Shown here piece after piece: positions 44,107 through 53,629 of a stretch of DNA of 64,000 bases. A program made the position numbers and the translations under genes. Numbering within the stretch: the first letter of the stretch is position 1; every line of letters starts with the position of its first letter. The notes beneath the pieces are model-generated. The model did no database searches. It was not told the DNA's origin and saw nothing but the letters and a program-made list of their open reading frames with translations. The DNA is from Rhodococcus sp. G-MC3 (GTDB lineage Bacteria; Actinomycetota; Actinomycetes; Mycobacteriales; Mycobacteriaceae). Location: contig NZ_JASISW010000012.1 in NCBI RefSeq assembly GCF_030063335.1, positions 1-64,000 on the forward strand, written 5' to 3'.

Positions 44107-45677
44107 CGGGCACTCTCGGGCTGATTCGGCTCTACCTCCGCAAGGATCGGGTCGTCCTTCCGTTGTGGGTCCTGGTGATCGGCTTGGTTCCGCTGCTCTA
44201 CGCCGTCAGCTTCCGCGGCCTCTACCCAGCGGCAACCGACCGCGAGACGTTCTTTGAGGCGACGGCTCGCACCCCGGCTGAGCTTGCGATGGTCGGTCCG
44301 ATCTTCGGGAGTGATCTCGGGGCACTCGTGACGTGGCGAGCCGGAATTCTCCTGACACTCGCGCCACTGGCCGCGATCCTGACGGTCGTTCGACACACCA
44401 GGGCCGAGGAGGATGCGGGCCGGACCGAACTGATGGGTTCGACTGCGGTCGGTCGCCGCGCTGCGTTGTCGGCCGCAATTCTCGTCGCCGTCGGCGGAGT
44501 TGCCAGTACGGCCGTGATCGCGTCGGTGTCACTGCTCGCCACCGGATTCGCAGTCCTCGGCAGCCTCGCCTTCGGGCTTGGGATCGCTGCCGTCGGAGCT
44601 GTGTTCGCCGGATTCGCAGCCGTCGCTGCCCAGATCGCATCCGGCGCACGGCTCGCACGCGGATTTGCCTTGTCGGTGCTGGCGCTCGCATTCGCAGCGC
44701 GTGCCGTGGGAGACGCGGGCTCGGGGACGCTGTCCTGGCTGTCGCCCATCGGATGGTCGGCACAGTTGAGGCCGTTCGCCGACGAGCGATGGTGGGTTCT
44801 CCTTGTCCCCCTCGTTGCGACGGCGCTGACCGTCACCGCAGCGTTCGTTCTCGCAGGCGAACGAGACCTCGGCTCGGGACTCGTTGCCGAAAGGCGGGGT
44901 CCAGCCACGGCGTCGGCGTCTCTCGGAGGCGTGTTCGGGCTCGCGTGGCGAGGACACCGCGGATCGCTGGTCGCGTGGACCGTCGGACTGGGCTCGATCG
45001 CTTTGGTTCTGGGGAGTGCGGCGGACGGCGTCGGTGGTCAACTCGGGAGCAGTGCCGCGATCACGGACGCACTCGACAAGTTCGGCGGAACCTCGCTCGT
45101 GCAGTCCTTTCTCGCCACCGCGATCTCCATCCTGGGAATTGGGGCGGCGGCCTATTCGATCTCCTCGATCCTGCGGGCCCACACGGAGGAGGACGAGTCC
45201 ATCGCCGAATCCGTTCTTGCGGGCAGCGTCGGAAGGGCGAGGTGGCTGTCGAGCCACCTGGTGTTCGCGGTCTTCGGTCCTGTCGTGGTCATGTTCGTGG
45301 TGGGTCTCGCCGCAGGAATTGCGTATGGCGTCGCCGTCGGCGACGTGGGGTCGGCGTTGCCGACGGTGCTCGGTGCTGCGCTCGTCCAACTTCCGGCGAT
45401 CTGGGTGCTGACGGCTGCGGGAACCCTGTTGTTCGGCGTCGCACCTCGATACTCGAGTGCGGCATGGGCGCTGCTCGTCGGCTGCGTTCTGCTGGGTCAG
45501 GTCGGTTCGGTCGTCGGGCTGCCGCAGTTCTGGCTCGATCTGTCGCCGTTCACCCACTTGCCCCATCTGCCTGGTGGGCAGGTGACGACGAGACCGCTGG
45601 TGTGGCTGATCGTGCTGGCCGCAGTTACCGGCGTGCTGGGAACATTCGCGTTCCGGATGCGAGATCTACGCAGCTGA
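44103..45677 (+). CDS. ABC exporter permease, large antibiotic-efflux type
   Basis: 524 residues with 12 predicted membrane helices in two related halves, each beginning with a short amphipathic segment and a motif of the type [19 protein letters not shown] (first half, about 100) and [19 protein letters not shown] (second half, about 360). This is the single-chain permease class found with TetR and DrrA-like ATPases for antibiotic or polyketide efflux. ATG at 44103 overlaps the ATPase stop (ATGA). Confidence 0.88.
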   Translation: MTGTLGLIRLYLRKDRVVLPLWVLVIGLVPLLYAVSFRGLYPAATDRETFFEATARTPAELAMVGPIFGSDLGALVTWRAGILLTLAPLAAILTVVRHTRAEEDAGRTELMGSTAVGRRAALSAAILVAVGGVASTAVIASVSLLATGFAVLGSLAFGLGIAAVGAVFAGFAAVAAQIASGARLARGFALSVLALAFAARAVGDAGSGTLSWLSPIGWSAQLRPFADERWWVLLVPLVATALTVTAAFVLAGERDLGSGLVAERRGPATASASLGGVFGLAWRGHRGSLVAWTVGLGSIALVLGSAADGVGGQLGSSAAITDALDKFGGTSLVQSFLATAISILGIGAAAYSISSILRAHTEEDESIAESVLAGSVGRARWLSSHLVFAVFGPVVVMFVVGLAAGIAYGVAVGDVGSALPTVLGAALVQLPAIWVLTAAGTLLFGVAPRYSSAAWALLVGCVLLGQVGSVVGLPQFWLDLSPFTHLPHLPGGQVTTRPLVWLIVLAAVTGVLGTFAFRMRDLRS

Positions 45678-45798
45678 CCCGACAACGGTTGGCATGTTGC
45701 ATTACCCGACCATAAAGTCTCGTCTGCCCGCTGACTGTCTGTGTCGGGCTGGTGACCAGGTCGTCGTCGACGGGAGCCCCGCCGCGAAGGCGAGGTCG

Positions 45799-46767
45799 CT
45801 AGACCGAAACACCCAGATTGACCGCGCCGAGGTAGCCGTCGGTGCTTTTCTGCATCGTCACAAGCCCGGTGTCGTCATAGATGTTGTCGGTGGAGTTCTG
45901 GACGTTGTTCTCCCAGCCGGTGTGGTCGGAATACGGTGCCGTCAAATAGATCTCGGTCTTGGCCGCGTCGTCGAAGAAGAGCTGTGTGGTGAGTACTGTT
46001 TTCTTGTCGATGTGCACCTTGACGTGGATATGTGTGGTTCGGCCGATGTACCAACCCGGGAAGATCGTGGTGAATTTCGCGATGCCGTTGGCGTCGGTGG
46101 TCTGAGCCCCGCGCAGATAGGTGCCGTCGTCGGTGGTGGTCGACTCGGAATCGCCGACGCTGTACGAACCGTCCGAAGTCTCGCCGGAACCCCCCATGCC
46201 GCCACCATCACCGCGTGGTCCTCCCGCCCCGCCCCCGGGCGGGGTTCCGCCCACAGCGCCGCCTTCGGGTGGTCCGCCCGTGCCGCCTGATGCGCCGGCA
46301 CCACCGATGTCGGCTGCAGTCGAGCCGGATTCGAAGCCGGAATAGACGCCGCCTGCATCGCAGTGCCAGATTTCGACGACATCGTTGCTGCCGATGTTCG
46401 CGATGCCGTCCGCGGAGCAGTTGTCGAGATCCTGCACTCGCAGCGCCAGTTCGAATGTCGAGCCCGGCCGGTCCTCGCGGATGTCGCCGCGGATGGAATC
46501 GACGTCGAACCAATACGGTCCCTGCGTTTCCTCGGCTGTCATGAGGCACGACGGTGCCTGGTTCAGTAACGTGAGAAATGCGTCGTCGGAACTGGTGACG
46601 GCTGCAGCGCTGGTGGCTGCAGTGCTGGTAGTGGCTGTGCTGGTGTCGGAGTTGCCGGTGCAGGCGGCAACGAATCCGGCCAGGCTGACGCCGCCGCCGA
46701 GCGCCATTGCTCGACGACGACTGACACGCCTGCGACTAATTTCTACGTCTTTGTTCATGATGCCCAT
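45799..46767 (-). CDS. Tat-exported lipoprotein with intradiol ring-cleavage dioxygenase-like fold
   Basis: 322 residues. The N-terminus has a Tat-like RRRAMALGGG stretch and a lipobox VAACT. The dioxygenase core has GPYWFD, EIWHCDAGGVYSGF (Tyr ligand), FPGWYIGRTTHIHVKV (Tyr and the two His ligands). Between the Tyr loop and the later strand lies a roughly 45-residue Gly/Pro/Ser-rich insert (about 150-195) not normal for the family. Surface-anchored intradiol dioxygenase-like proteins occur in actinomycetes; the aromatic substrate is unknown. ATG at 46767 follows GGGAAAG. Confidence 0.82.
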   Translation of the reverse strand: MGIMNKDVEISRRRVSRRRAMALGGGVSLAGFVAACTGNSDTSTATTSTAATSAAAVTSSDDAFLTLLNQAPSCLMTAEETQGPYWFDVDSIRGDIREDRPGSTFELALRVQDLDNCSADGIANIGSNDVVEIWHCDAGGVYSGFESGSTAADIGGAGASGGTGGPPEGGAVGGTPPGGGAGGPRGDGGGMGGSGETSDGSYSVGDSESTTTDDGTYLRGAQTTDANGIAKFTTIFPGWYIGRTTHIHVKVHIDKKTVLTTQLFFDDAAKTEIYLTAPYSDHTGWENNVQNSTDNIYDDTGLVTMQKSTDGYLGAVNLGVSV

Positions 46768-46827
46768 TGTCTTTCCCGATACTGCGGGAAATCTGCATCT
46801 CAGCTGTGAAGAAGCTGGGAACGATCG

Positions 46828-47496
46828 CTACCTCGTGGGTTCGATCGTCACGTTGTATCGGTCTTCGATGTTGTTCTGGAATTGGTCCGAGCACTCTTGT
46901 TGAGCAGACTGGTTGTTTCCGGCATCGTTCATGCAGCTCACGAGGTCGTCGCCCCCGACGCTGTTGAACAAACCAATGCCAAGGAAAATGAGGGCGATGG
47001 ACAGTGCCGCCGAGATGAAGCCAAGGATGATGGCTATCAGCGCGACGGTGCCGTTGGTTGCCGTTCCCTTCTTGTATCGCGACCGTGCGACGAAGCCGAG
47101 AGCCACGGCCAGCAGACCCAGGACTATCCCGCCGACGATGGTGAAGCTGCTCAATATGCCCAGAATTGCCAGTACGAGGGCTACGACACCCACAGTGTTC
47201 TGGGGTGCTACCGGCGGATACTGGCCCGGCTGCTGATAGTTACCGGGCTGCTGATAATTACCCGGCTGTTGATATTGGCCGGGCTGTTGGTAGTTGCCCG
47301 GCGGTGGATAATTACCGGGCTGCTGGTAGTTACCGGGCGGGGGGTAGTTCCCCTGCGGCTCATTACTGCCGGGCTCGTTACTGCCGGGCTCGTTACTGCC
47401 GGGCTCGTTACTGCCGGGCTCGTTACTGCCGGGTTGATTGCCGCCGGCTGGTGGGTAGTCGCCCGGTGGTGGTCCTGAAGGTGGTTGATCGGACAC
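46828..47496 (-). CDS. Repeat-rich Pro/Gln/Asn membrane protein, DUF4190 type
   Basis: 222 residues. Residues 1-95 are a disordered tail: five GSNEP units and about nine GNYQQP/GNYPPP/GQYQQP units. Two hydrophobic segments (about 102-130 and 145-172) form the DUF4190 membrane domain around a KKGTATNGT loop. The C-terminal 45 residues are polar, with two cysteines, and probably lie outside. Pro/Gly/Gln/Tyr tails of this sort are often cytoplasmic interaction surfaces in actinomycetes. Function unknown. Confidence 0.78.
   Translation of the reverse strand: MSDQPPSGPPPGDYPPAGGNQPGSNEPGSNEPGSNEPGSNEPGSNEPQGNYPPPGNYQQPGNYPPPGNYQQPGQYQQPGNYQQPGNYQQPGQYPPVAPQNTVGVVALVLAILGILSSFTIVGGIVLGLLAVALGFVARSRYKKGTATNGTVALIAIILGFISAALSIALIFLGIGLFNSVGGDDLVSCMNDAGNNQSAQQECSDQFQNNIEDRYNVTIEPTR
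47362..47436 (-). repeat. 15-bp tandem repeat encoding GSNEP units
   Basis: Five copies of GTTACTGCCGGGCTC, the middle three identical. Adjacent 18-bp imperfect repeats (about 47215-47350) encode the GNYQQP series. Confidence 0.92.
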
Positions 47497-47584
47497 TGTG
47501 ATGTTCCCCCCGATTTGTCTCTGGACTGGTGAATCGAGAGTCTAGCGTCGTACTCGGACAGTCGGCAGGGAAAGCAGGCGTTTG

Positions 47585-48382
47585 CTAGCCCCCGAGGCGA
47601 CTGTGCATCTCCCATACCAGGACCTCGGCCGTCTCGTTCGACTGAATGCGTTGTCCCCCAGATGAACTCAGGCGCACCGCGTCTCCCTCGTACAGTTCTC
47701 CCACACCTTCCATCTGCACAGTTCCCTTGGCGACGAAAACATGAAGGAACGGCGCTTCGGGAATGGAAACCGGACGACCCGGCTGCAAACGCGCCACATG
47801 CAGGGCGGCCGACTTCTGTGAGATGCGTATTGCGGACTCGCCGTGATGTTTTTTCATACCCGAAGCGACGGAAACCAGTCCGCCGCGACGTAGTTCGTCG
47901 TCGATCTCCAGTTGCTCGTAGCCGGGATCGATTCCAGGGGTGTCGGGTACGACCCACATCTGCACGAACCGCACCGGCTCGGAGTGGGTGTCACCTGTCA
48001 GTCGCCAGGAGTCGTTCTTCTCGGAGTGCATGATGCCCTTGCCCGCGCTCATCCGTTGCGCAAGGCCGGGGTAGATCACTCCCGAGTGTCCGATCGAGTC
48101 CTGGTGTACCAGAGAACCCTTCGTTACCCAGGTGATGATCTCCATGTCTCGGTGGGGGTGTGAGTCGAAACCTTCACCAGGCGAGACGATGTCGTCGTTG
48201 TTGACCAGAAGTACGCCGTGATGCGTGTTGTCCGGATCGTAGTGCTGCCCGAAGGAGAACGAATGCTTCGAGTCGAGCCATGCCACACGGGTTTTCAATC
48301 GATCGCCGGCTTTGTGGATGTAAATGTGCGGGATCGGCGCGAACCCCTTCGAGCTGTGAGGGAGAGGTTGTGGAGCTGGCAT
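47585..48382 (-). CDS. Pirin-family bicupin protein
   Basis: 265 residues. The N-terminal cupin has the metal motif HPHRDMEIITWV and GIMHSEKN; the C-terminal cupin is degenerate. FGQHYDPDNTHHGVLLVNNDD and GQDS/HQDSIGHSG are typical of bacterial pirins. Family members include quercetinases and redox-sensing proteins, so a precise activity cannot be given. ATG at 48382. Confidence 0.88.
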   Translation of the reverse strand: MPAPQPLPHSSKGFAPIPHIYIHKAGDRLKTRVAWLDSKHSFSFGQHYDPDNTHHGVLLVNNDDIVSPGEGFDSHPHRDMEIITWVTKGSLVHQDSIGHSGVIYPGLAQRMSAGKGIMHSEKNDSWRLTGDTHSEPVRFVQMWVVPDTPGIDPGYEQLEIDDELRRGGLVSVASGMKKHHGESAIRISQKSAALHVARLQPGRPVSIPEAPFLHVFVAKGTVQMEGVGELYEGDAVRLSSSGGQRIQSNETAEVLVWEMHSRLGG

Positions 48383-48587
48383 ATGTCCACTGTACGAGCC
48401 GCCGCCGGGAAACGTCGTGAGGACGGATAACTTTCACACTACAAATGCCGCAGTGTGTGATCGAAAGCGGATCGGGTACTTGTCGAACCGGGCCGCCCGG
48501 CGGGCACAGGCTCGCCCGGCAGGCACAGACATGGATCGATCGATAGGGTAGGAACACCAAGCGAATGCGGAGGCGAGAGAACTCTCT

Positions 48588-49979
48588 ATGACCGATTCGA
48601 CGCTCGTGAAAACGGTAGATCTAGAGACTGCACTGGTGGCCTGGGTGCCGCAGCAACGGTGGTTTGCAGGCAAGGGCTCGAAGTTGATCTCTTTGACTGT
48701 GGCGTCCCGAGTGCCGCTGGGCTCGCGGCCCGGGGTGGCTGCCGAGCATCTGTTGGTGGACATCGTGCTGGACGCACCGCCGTCCAGCGGTGGCCGCGTG
48801 CAGCAATACCAGATACCCCTCGGATTCCGCGAGAACGCGCCCGACGACCTTGCTTCCTGGCAATTGTCGCTTCCGCACCTCGACGAGGTGGTCGTGTACG
48901 ACGGTCTGCGTGACCCGGCGATCATCGCTCTCTACGGAGATCTGCTCGCAACGGAAGGGTCCGTCGGTTCGGTCGACTTCCGAAATGTGAGCGGAACGTC
49001 GATCGATTCGGGCATGGCAGGCCGAGTACTCGGGGCCGAGCAGTCGAACACGTCGGTGATTCTCGGCGATGTACTCCTGCTCAAGCTGTTCCGCCAGGTG
49101 TCCCCGGGTGTCAATCCGGACATCGAACTGCACAGGGCCCTCGCGGAGACGGGCTGCGCCAATGTTGCGCCACTGCGAGGCTGGATCGAAACGCAGTCCG
49201 GCGGCGAACTGTCGATGTTGGGGATGGCACAGGACTTCGTCATCGACTCGGCCGAAGGGTGGACAACCGCACTGGCGAGCGTCCGTGACCTGCTCGCGGG
49301 TGATCTCGCTGCGGAGGACGTCGCCTCGGACTTCGCCAGTGAAGCATTCGACCTCGGTGTGGCGGTGGCGCACGTACACGCAGACCTAGCGAAGCAGCTC
49401 GGCACCTCGCAGCGACCGGCAGCATCGTCGGTCGACGAAATCTTGGGACGGGTCGAGGAAGCGGCAGGCATTGTCCCGGAACTTGCCGCGCACCTTCCTG
49501 CAGCGCGTGAGCTCATCGCCCGCGCGGAAGCTGCGGGTACGACGACTGTGCAGCGAATCCACGGCGACCTGCATCTGGGCCAGGTTCTACGGACACCGTC
49601 CACCTGGCTGCTCATCGATTTCGAAGGTGAGCCGGCCAAGACGTTGGAAGAGCGCAGACGACCGGACAGTCCGCTAAGGGACGTGGCAGGAATGCTCCGA
49701 TCCTTCGACTACGCCGCGCACCATCTGCTACTCGATTCCGGAAGTTCGGAGGCGACGTACGCGCGGGCGTCGTACTGGGCGCAGCGCAATACGGCTGCGT
49801 TCTGCGACGGCTATTCTTCGGTCTCCGCTACCGACCCGCGTGCGGACGCTGCTCTGCTCGGCGCGTACGAATTGGACAAAGCCGTCTACGAGGCGGTCTA
49901 CGAGGCGCGCAACCGGCCGACCTGGCTCGACATCCCTATGCGCGCGATCAGGAGATTGGCCCCGGCGGTCGAGGGGTAG
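48588..49979 (+). CDS. mak: Maltokinase
   Basis: 463 residues with a fold related to aminoglycoside phosphotransferases. The N-terminal cap has WVPQQRWFAGKG, catalytic loop HGDLHLGQ (about 325), and metal motif IDFEGEP. It phosphorylates maltose to maltose-1-phosphate for GlgE-dependent alpha-glucan synthesis from trehalose. In mycobacteria the gene adjoins or is fused to treS; here treS is not in the window. The 205-bp region upstream (48383-48587) shows no clear promoter elements. Confidence 0.9.
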   Translation: MTDSTLVKTVDLETALVAWVPQQRWFAGKGSKLISLTVASRVPLGSRPGVAAEHLLVDIVLDAPPSSGGRVQQYQIPLGFRENAPDDLASWQLSLPHLDEVVVYDGLRDPAIIALYGDLLATEGSVGSVDFRNVSGTSIDSGMAGRVLGAEQSNTSVILGDVLLLKLFRQVSPGVNPDIELHRALAETGCANVAPLRGWIETQSGGELSMLGMAQDFVIDSAEGWTTALASVRDLLAGDLAAEDVASDFASEAFDLGVAVAHVHADLAKQLGTSQRPAASSVDEILGRVEEAAGIVPELAAHLPAARELIARAEAAGTTTVQRIHGDLHLGQVLRTPSTWLLIDFEGEPAKTLEERRRPDSPLRDVAGMLRSFDYAAHHLLLDSGSSEATYARASYWAQRNTAAFCDGYSSVSATDPRADAALLGAYELDKAVYEAVYEARNRPTWLDIPMRAIRRLAPAVEG

Positions 49980-50060
49980 GCCGGGCGGTCGAGGGGTTGG
50001 ACGGTGACGAGGACCCGACCTCTACAGTGGACCTGCAATCGGTCAGGGGGGTCAGGGTAG

Positions 50061-52199
50061 ATGAGTGGTGCGGGGATGAACCGCCGCGCGTTCTTGACGA
50101 CCCTCCTGCTGGCACCAACCCTCACCGTCGCGGTTTCACCGTTCGCTCACGCCACCCCGGCCGAGAAGGCGATGGAATTGGGCGATCTCCTGATTCTCGA
50201 GGGAAGCGCCACTGCTCACCTTCTTGTCGTGCTCGAGATTCGGACCGACGGCACCGTCGGACTGGTGCTGCCGCGGGCCGAGGTGGGGCAGGGCCTGACC
50301 ACCTCGATCTCGATGCTGGTCGCGGAAGAGTTGGACGTCTCACTCGATGCGGTCGAGACCACACTCGCTGATGCACGCCCCGAGCTGTTGTTCGGCCAGT
50401 TGACCGGGAACTCCAATTCGATCCGCTCGCTGTACCGCCCCGTCCGTCATGCGGCCGCAGGCGCTCGCGCTCGATTGGTTGCCGCGGCGGCAGCGCGGTG
50501 GGGCGTCCTACCCGACACCATCGCACTCGATGTCGGAATTCTCGCAGCGAACGACGGTAGAACCATGGGAATCGGAGACGTGGCCGTCGCTGCCGCGGAT
50601 CCAGCACTCGGAGATGTTGCGTTCCAACCGAAAAGCCCTGATCGGTTCCGCCTTGTGGGTACTCCCACGCGTCGGTCCGACGCCCGTGCCATGGTGACCG
50701 GCGAGCACCGGTACGCGCTCGATCTCGAGGTACCGGGCGCGATGCCGGTGGTGGTGCGTCGGCCCCCTACCATCGGAGCCAAGGTGGAGTCGGTCGACGA
50801 CGCGGCGCTGCGCGCGATGCCGGGCGTACTCGACGTCGCGGTGATCGAAACCGGTGTCGCGGTGATGGCGTCGACGTTCGGGCAGGCCATCGATGCCTGT
50901 GCTGCTGCAGCGGTGACATGGACTGCGGGCCCCTTCGCTGCCGAGAACGATGACACGATCCGTCAGCGATTACGCGGCGCCGTCGAACCCTTCACCACAA
51001 CTGGTGATCTCGACGCGGAATTCGACTTCGCGTTCGTCTCGCACGCCGCCATGGAAACCAATTCTGCTGTGGCCGACGTCCGTTCGGACTCGGCGGAGAT
51101 CTGGGCATCGATGCAGACCCCCATCGTCGCGAAGCAGGTGATCGCACGAGTGCTCGGTTTGCCGGTGCAGGCGGTCACCGCGCATGTGGTCAACGGCGGC
51201 GGGTCCTTCGGTCGACGTCTGTTCTTCGACGCACCGCTCGAGGCTGCACGCATCTCCAAAGCGATGGGCAGGCCGGTGCGTTTGATGTGGACGCGAGTCG
51301 ACGACATGCGTCACGGACGCGCCAGGCCCGCGTCGCATCATCGATTCCGAGTGAAGACCGACGGAGGTGCCGTCGTTTCCTTCGAGCACCGAGTCGCCTC
51401 TGTGGCAACGGATTTTTCGCACGGACTCGGTGAGATTCTGACGGCGTCGGGATCGTCGGGTTCCGGACGATCGGTGTTCTCGAGATCGGTCGAGAGCCCC
51501 TACGACTTCGGTGACACCATCGAGTCTCTCGCAGAGGTCGAACTGCCGATGAATACCGGAAGTTGGCGGTCGGTGTACTCGGCCAACAGTCGCGGTGCCG
51601 CCGAGATCGTCGTCGACCGTACTGCGGGTGCTCTCGGGGTCGACCCGATCGCTTTCCGTCGTGCGCACCTCACCGACCCTCGCCATCTCGCGGTTCTCGA
51701 CGCCGCCGCGCGCGAGAGTAACTGGGGCGCAGTGCTGCCCGACGGGTGGGCGCAGGGTGTGGGATTTCACGCCGAGTATCGTTCCAGTACAGCGGTCGTC
51801 GTCGATATCGACGTGACCGATCCGAATGCGCCGCGTGTACGGCGAGCAGTCGTGGCGCTCGACGTCGGGAAGGCGATAAATCCGACCGGTCTCGAGGCTC
51901 AGATGCTCGGCGGCCTCACCGATGCTGTGTCGACTGTCCTGTCGGCAGGATTGCACATCGACGAAGGTCTACCGCTCGAAGGGAGTTATTCGCAGTTTCA
52001 TTATGCGCGGCAGCGGAATTCGCCCACCGATGTTCGGGTGATCGTCATCGAGGGTGCGGACGAACCTGGAGGTGCGGGCGAGCTCGGCGTGCCGGCGGCC
52101 GTTGCGGCCGTGGCCAATGCGTACGCGCGCGCAACCGGCACGGCGGTAGCCTCGTTTCCCATCGACTTTTCTGCCGACTTCGACCCGTTCCCGCGATGA
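50061..52199 (+). CDS. Molybdenum hydroxylase large subunit (isoquinoline 1-oxidoreductase beta type)
   Basis: 712 residues with a Tat signal at the start (MNRRAFLTTLLLAPTLTVA). The molybdopterin-binding domains include RAEVGQGLTTSISMLVAEEL, GTPTRRSDARAMVTGEHRYALD, NGGGSFGRRL and the catalytic Glu in GGAGELGVPA near the C-terminus. It belongs to the single-chain IorB-like class that works with a small 2Fe-2S subunit and passes electrons to cytochromes or quinones instead of FAD. ATG at 50061 follows AGGGGGGTCAGGG. The Fe-S subunit follows 12 bp later. Confidence 0.88.
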   Translation: MSGAGMNRRAFLTTLLLAPTLTVAVSPFAHATPAEKAMELGDLLILEGSATAHLLVVLEIRTDGTVGLVLPRAEVGQGLTTSISMLVAEELDVSLDAVETTLADARPELLFGQLTGNSNSIRSLYRPVRHAAAGARARLVAAAAARWGVLPDTIALDVGILAANDGRTMGIGDVAVAAADPALGDVAFQPKSPDRFRLVGTPTRRSDARAMVTGEHRYALDLEVPGAMPVVVRRPPTIGAKVESVDDAALRAMPGVLDVAVIETGVAVMASTFGQAIDACAAAAVTWTAGPFAAENDDTIRQRLRGAVEPFTTTGDLDAEFDFAFVSHAAMETNSAVADVRSDSAEIWASMQTPIVAKQVIARVLGLPVQAVTAHVVNGGGSFGRRLFFDAPLEAARISKAMGRPVRLMWTRVDDMRHGRARPASHHRFRVKTDGGAVVSFEHRVASVATDFSHGLGEILTASGSSGSGRSVFSRSVESPYDFGDTIESLAEVELPMNTGSWRSVYSANSRGAAEIVVDRTAGALGVDPIAFRRAHLTDPRHLAVLDAAARESNWGAVLPDGWAQGVGFHAEYRSSTAVVVDIDVTDPNAPRVRRAVVALDVGKAINPTGLEAQMLGGLTDAVSTVLSAGLHIDEGLPLEGSYSQFHYARQRNSPTDVRVIVIEGADEPGGAGELGVPAAVAAVANAYARATGTAVASFPIDFSADFDPFPR

Positions 52200-52211
52200 G
52201 AGGCCATCGAC

Positions 52212-52682
52212 ATGCATGAGTTCGTCGTCAACGGGAGACAGGTCTCGGTCGATGCTCCCGACGATTTGTCCTTGCTGTGGGTGCTGCGCGACAAGCTGGG
52301 GGTACGTGGGCCGAAGTATGGCTGTGGCATCGGTGTCTGTCATGCCTGCACCAGTCACCTCGACGGGGAGGAAATGCTGCCGTGCATCACTCCGGTGTCC
52401 GACGTCGACGGCCGTGAGGTCACCACTATCGAAGGCCTCGCGGCGACGATGGGCGACGAGGACATCGACGCCTTGCATCCTGTGCAGCGGGCGTGGCTGG
52501 AGGAAGACGTCGCCCAGTGCGGCTACTGCCAGCCGGGTCAGATCATGGCTGCTGTGGCGTTGCTGCGTCGAACACCGAATCCCACCGATGAGGACATCGA
52601 CCGGATCGAGAACGTATGCCGCTGTGGCACGTACTTCCGTATCCGTCGGGCGATCATGCGGGCCGCGGATTTGCAGAAGTAA
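52212..52682 (+). CDS. 2Fe-2S subunit of the molybdenum hydroxylase
   Basis: 156 residues. The plant-ferredoxin cluster ligands are in YGCGIGVCHACTSHLDG and LPCITPV, and the second cluster in QCGYCQPGQIM and NVCRCGTY. It carries electrons from the molybdopterin subunit. No FAD-binding subunit or XdhC-type maturation factor is adjacent. ATG at 52212, 12 bp after the large subunit stop. Confidence 0.92.
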   Translation: MHEFVVNGRQVSVDAPDDLSLLWVLRDKLGVRGPKYGCGIGVCHACTSHLDGEEMLPCITPVSDVDGREVTTIEGLAATMGDEDIDALHPVQRAWLEEDVAQCGYCQPGQIMAAVALLRRTPNPTDEDIDRIENVCRCGTYFRIRRAIMRAADLQK

Positions 52683-52689
52683 TTGCCGG

Positions 52690-53520
52690 TCAGCGCGTCA
52701 AGGTTCCCAGGTCCAGCGGCAACTGGATGCCCGTCACGTGCCGGGCTTCGTCGGAGGCCAGCCAGGCCACCGCTGCGGCAATGTCCTCGGGTTCGCTGAT
52801 CGGGTCGGGTAGCGAACCCATGAAGATCGGGCCGAGCGTCGCTCCGTGTTCGCCGAGAAGCGCCATCATGTCGTTCGGCTGCATCCCTGTCGCGACTCCG
52901 TGCGGATGAATGGTGTTGACGCGGATGCCGTATTGACCGAGTTCGTTTGCCATCGTTCGGCACAGTCCGACGATGCCGTGCTTGGACGCCGCGTAGTGCG
53001 CGAGAAACGGTAGTCCGCGCAGCCCTGCAACCGAACTCGTCATGACGATCGATCCACCCGATCCCTGATCGAGCAGTATCGGTATGGCAGCCTTCGCCGT
53101 GAAGAACGTTCCGGTGAGGTTGACGTCGAGTGTCTCTTTCCACTGCTCCGGGGTGATCTCCCATGACATCGCGGCCGAACAGATTCCGGCGTTGGCGATG
53201 ACGACATCGAGACGGCCGAGCGCGGCCACTCCTGCATTCAGTGCGGCGGACAGCGCCCCGAAATCTCGGATATCGGTCTCTGACGCAATGATCCGCCTGT
53301 CCAGCGCCTCGACTGCCGCTACGGTCTCGGCGAGGTCTCCCGAGCTGGCGCCGTCGTAGGAGGTTGAATCGAACTCGTCGCAGATGTCGACGGCGATGAT
53401 GTCGGCGCCTTCGGCTGCAAGCCTGACGGCCTCGGCTCGACCCTGGCCGCGAGCGGCTCCGGTGATGAATGCGACCTTGCCTTCGAACCGCTGGGATTTT
53501 CCGTCGAATCGAGGTGTCAT
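52690..53520 (-). CDS. Mycofactocin-coupled SDR-family oxidoreductase
   Basis: 276 residues, Rossmann fold. GKVAFITGAARGQGR (about 15-29) with the characteristic GQGR and insert (DICDEFDSTSYDGAS, about 45-60) seen in SDRs whose NAD stays bound and is re-oxidised by mycofactocin. Catalytic Ser (MTSSVAG) and YAASK (about 175) are present. The mycofactocin synthesis genes must lie elsewhere. It converges on the Fe-S subunit gene with an 8-bp gap. Substrate unknown, probably an alcohol. Confidence 0.87.
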   Translation of the reverse strand: MTPRFDGKSQRFEGKVAFITGAARGQGRAEAVRLAAEGADIIAVDICDEFDSTSYDGASSGDLAETVAAVEALDRRIIASETDIRDFGALSAALNAGVAALGRLDVVIANAGICSAAMSWEITPEQWKETLDVNLTGTFFTAKAAIPILLDQGSGGSIVMTSSVAGLRGLPFLAHYAASKHGIVGLCRTMANELGQYGIRVNTIHPHGVATGMQPNDMMALLGEHGATLGPIFMGSLPDPISEPEDIAAAVAWLASDEARHVTGIQLPLDLGTLTR

Positions 53521-53629
53521 CGACTGGACGCTACAACTCGCACTGCCGCCGAATGTTCGATTCGGGGTGGATTCGTCTGTCGGTTCGAGCGCCCAGTACG
53601 GTTAGGGCCGACACGGGAGGTAGGCAATT

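Noticed and set aside
49997..50028. Promoter TTGGAC/TACAGT before the molybdenum hydroxylase
   Set aside because: The 20-bp spacing is too long for a usual sigma-70-type promoter.
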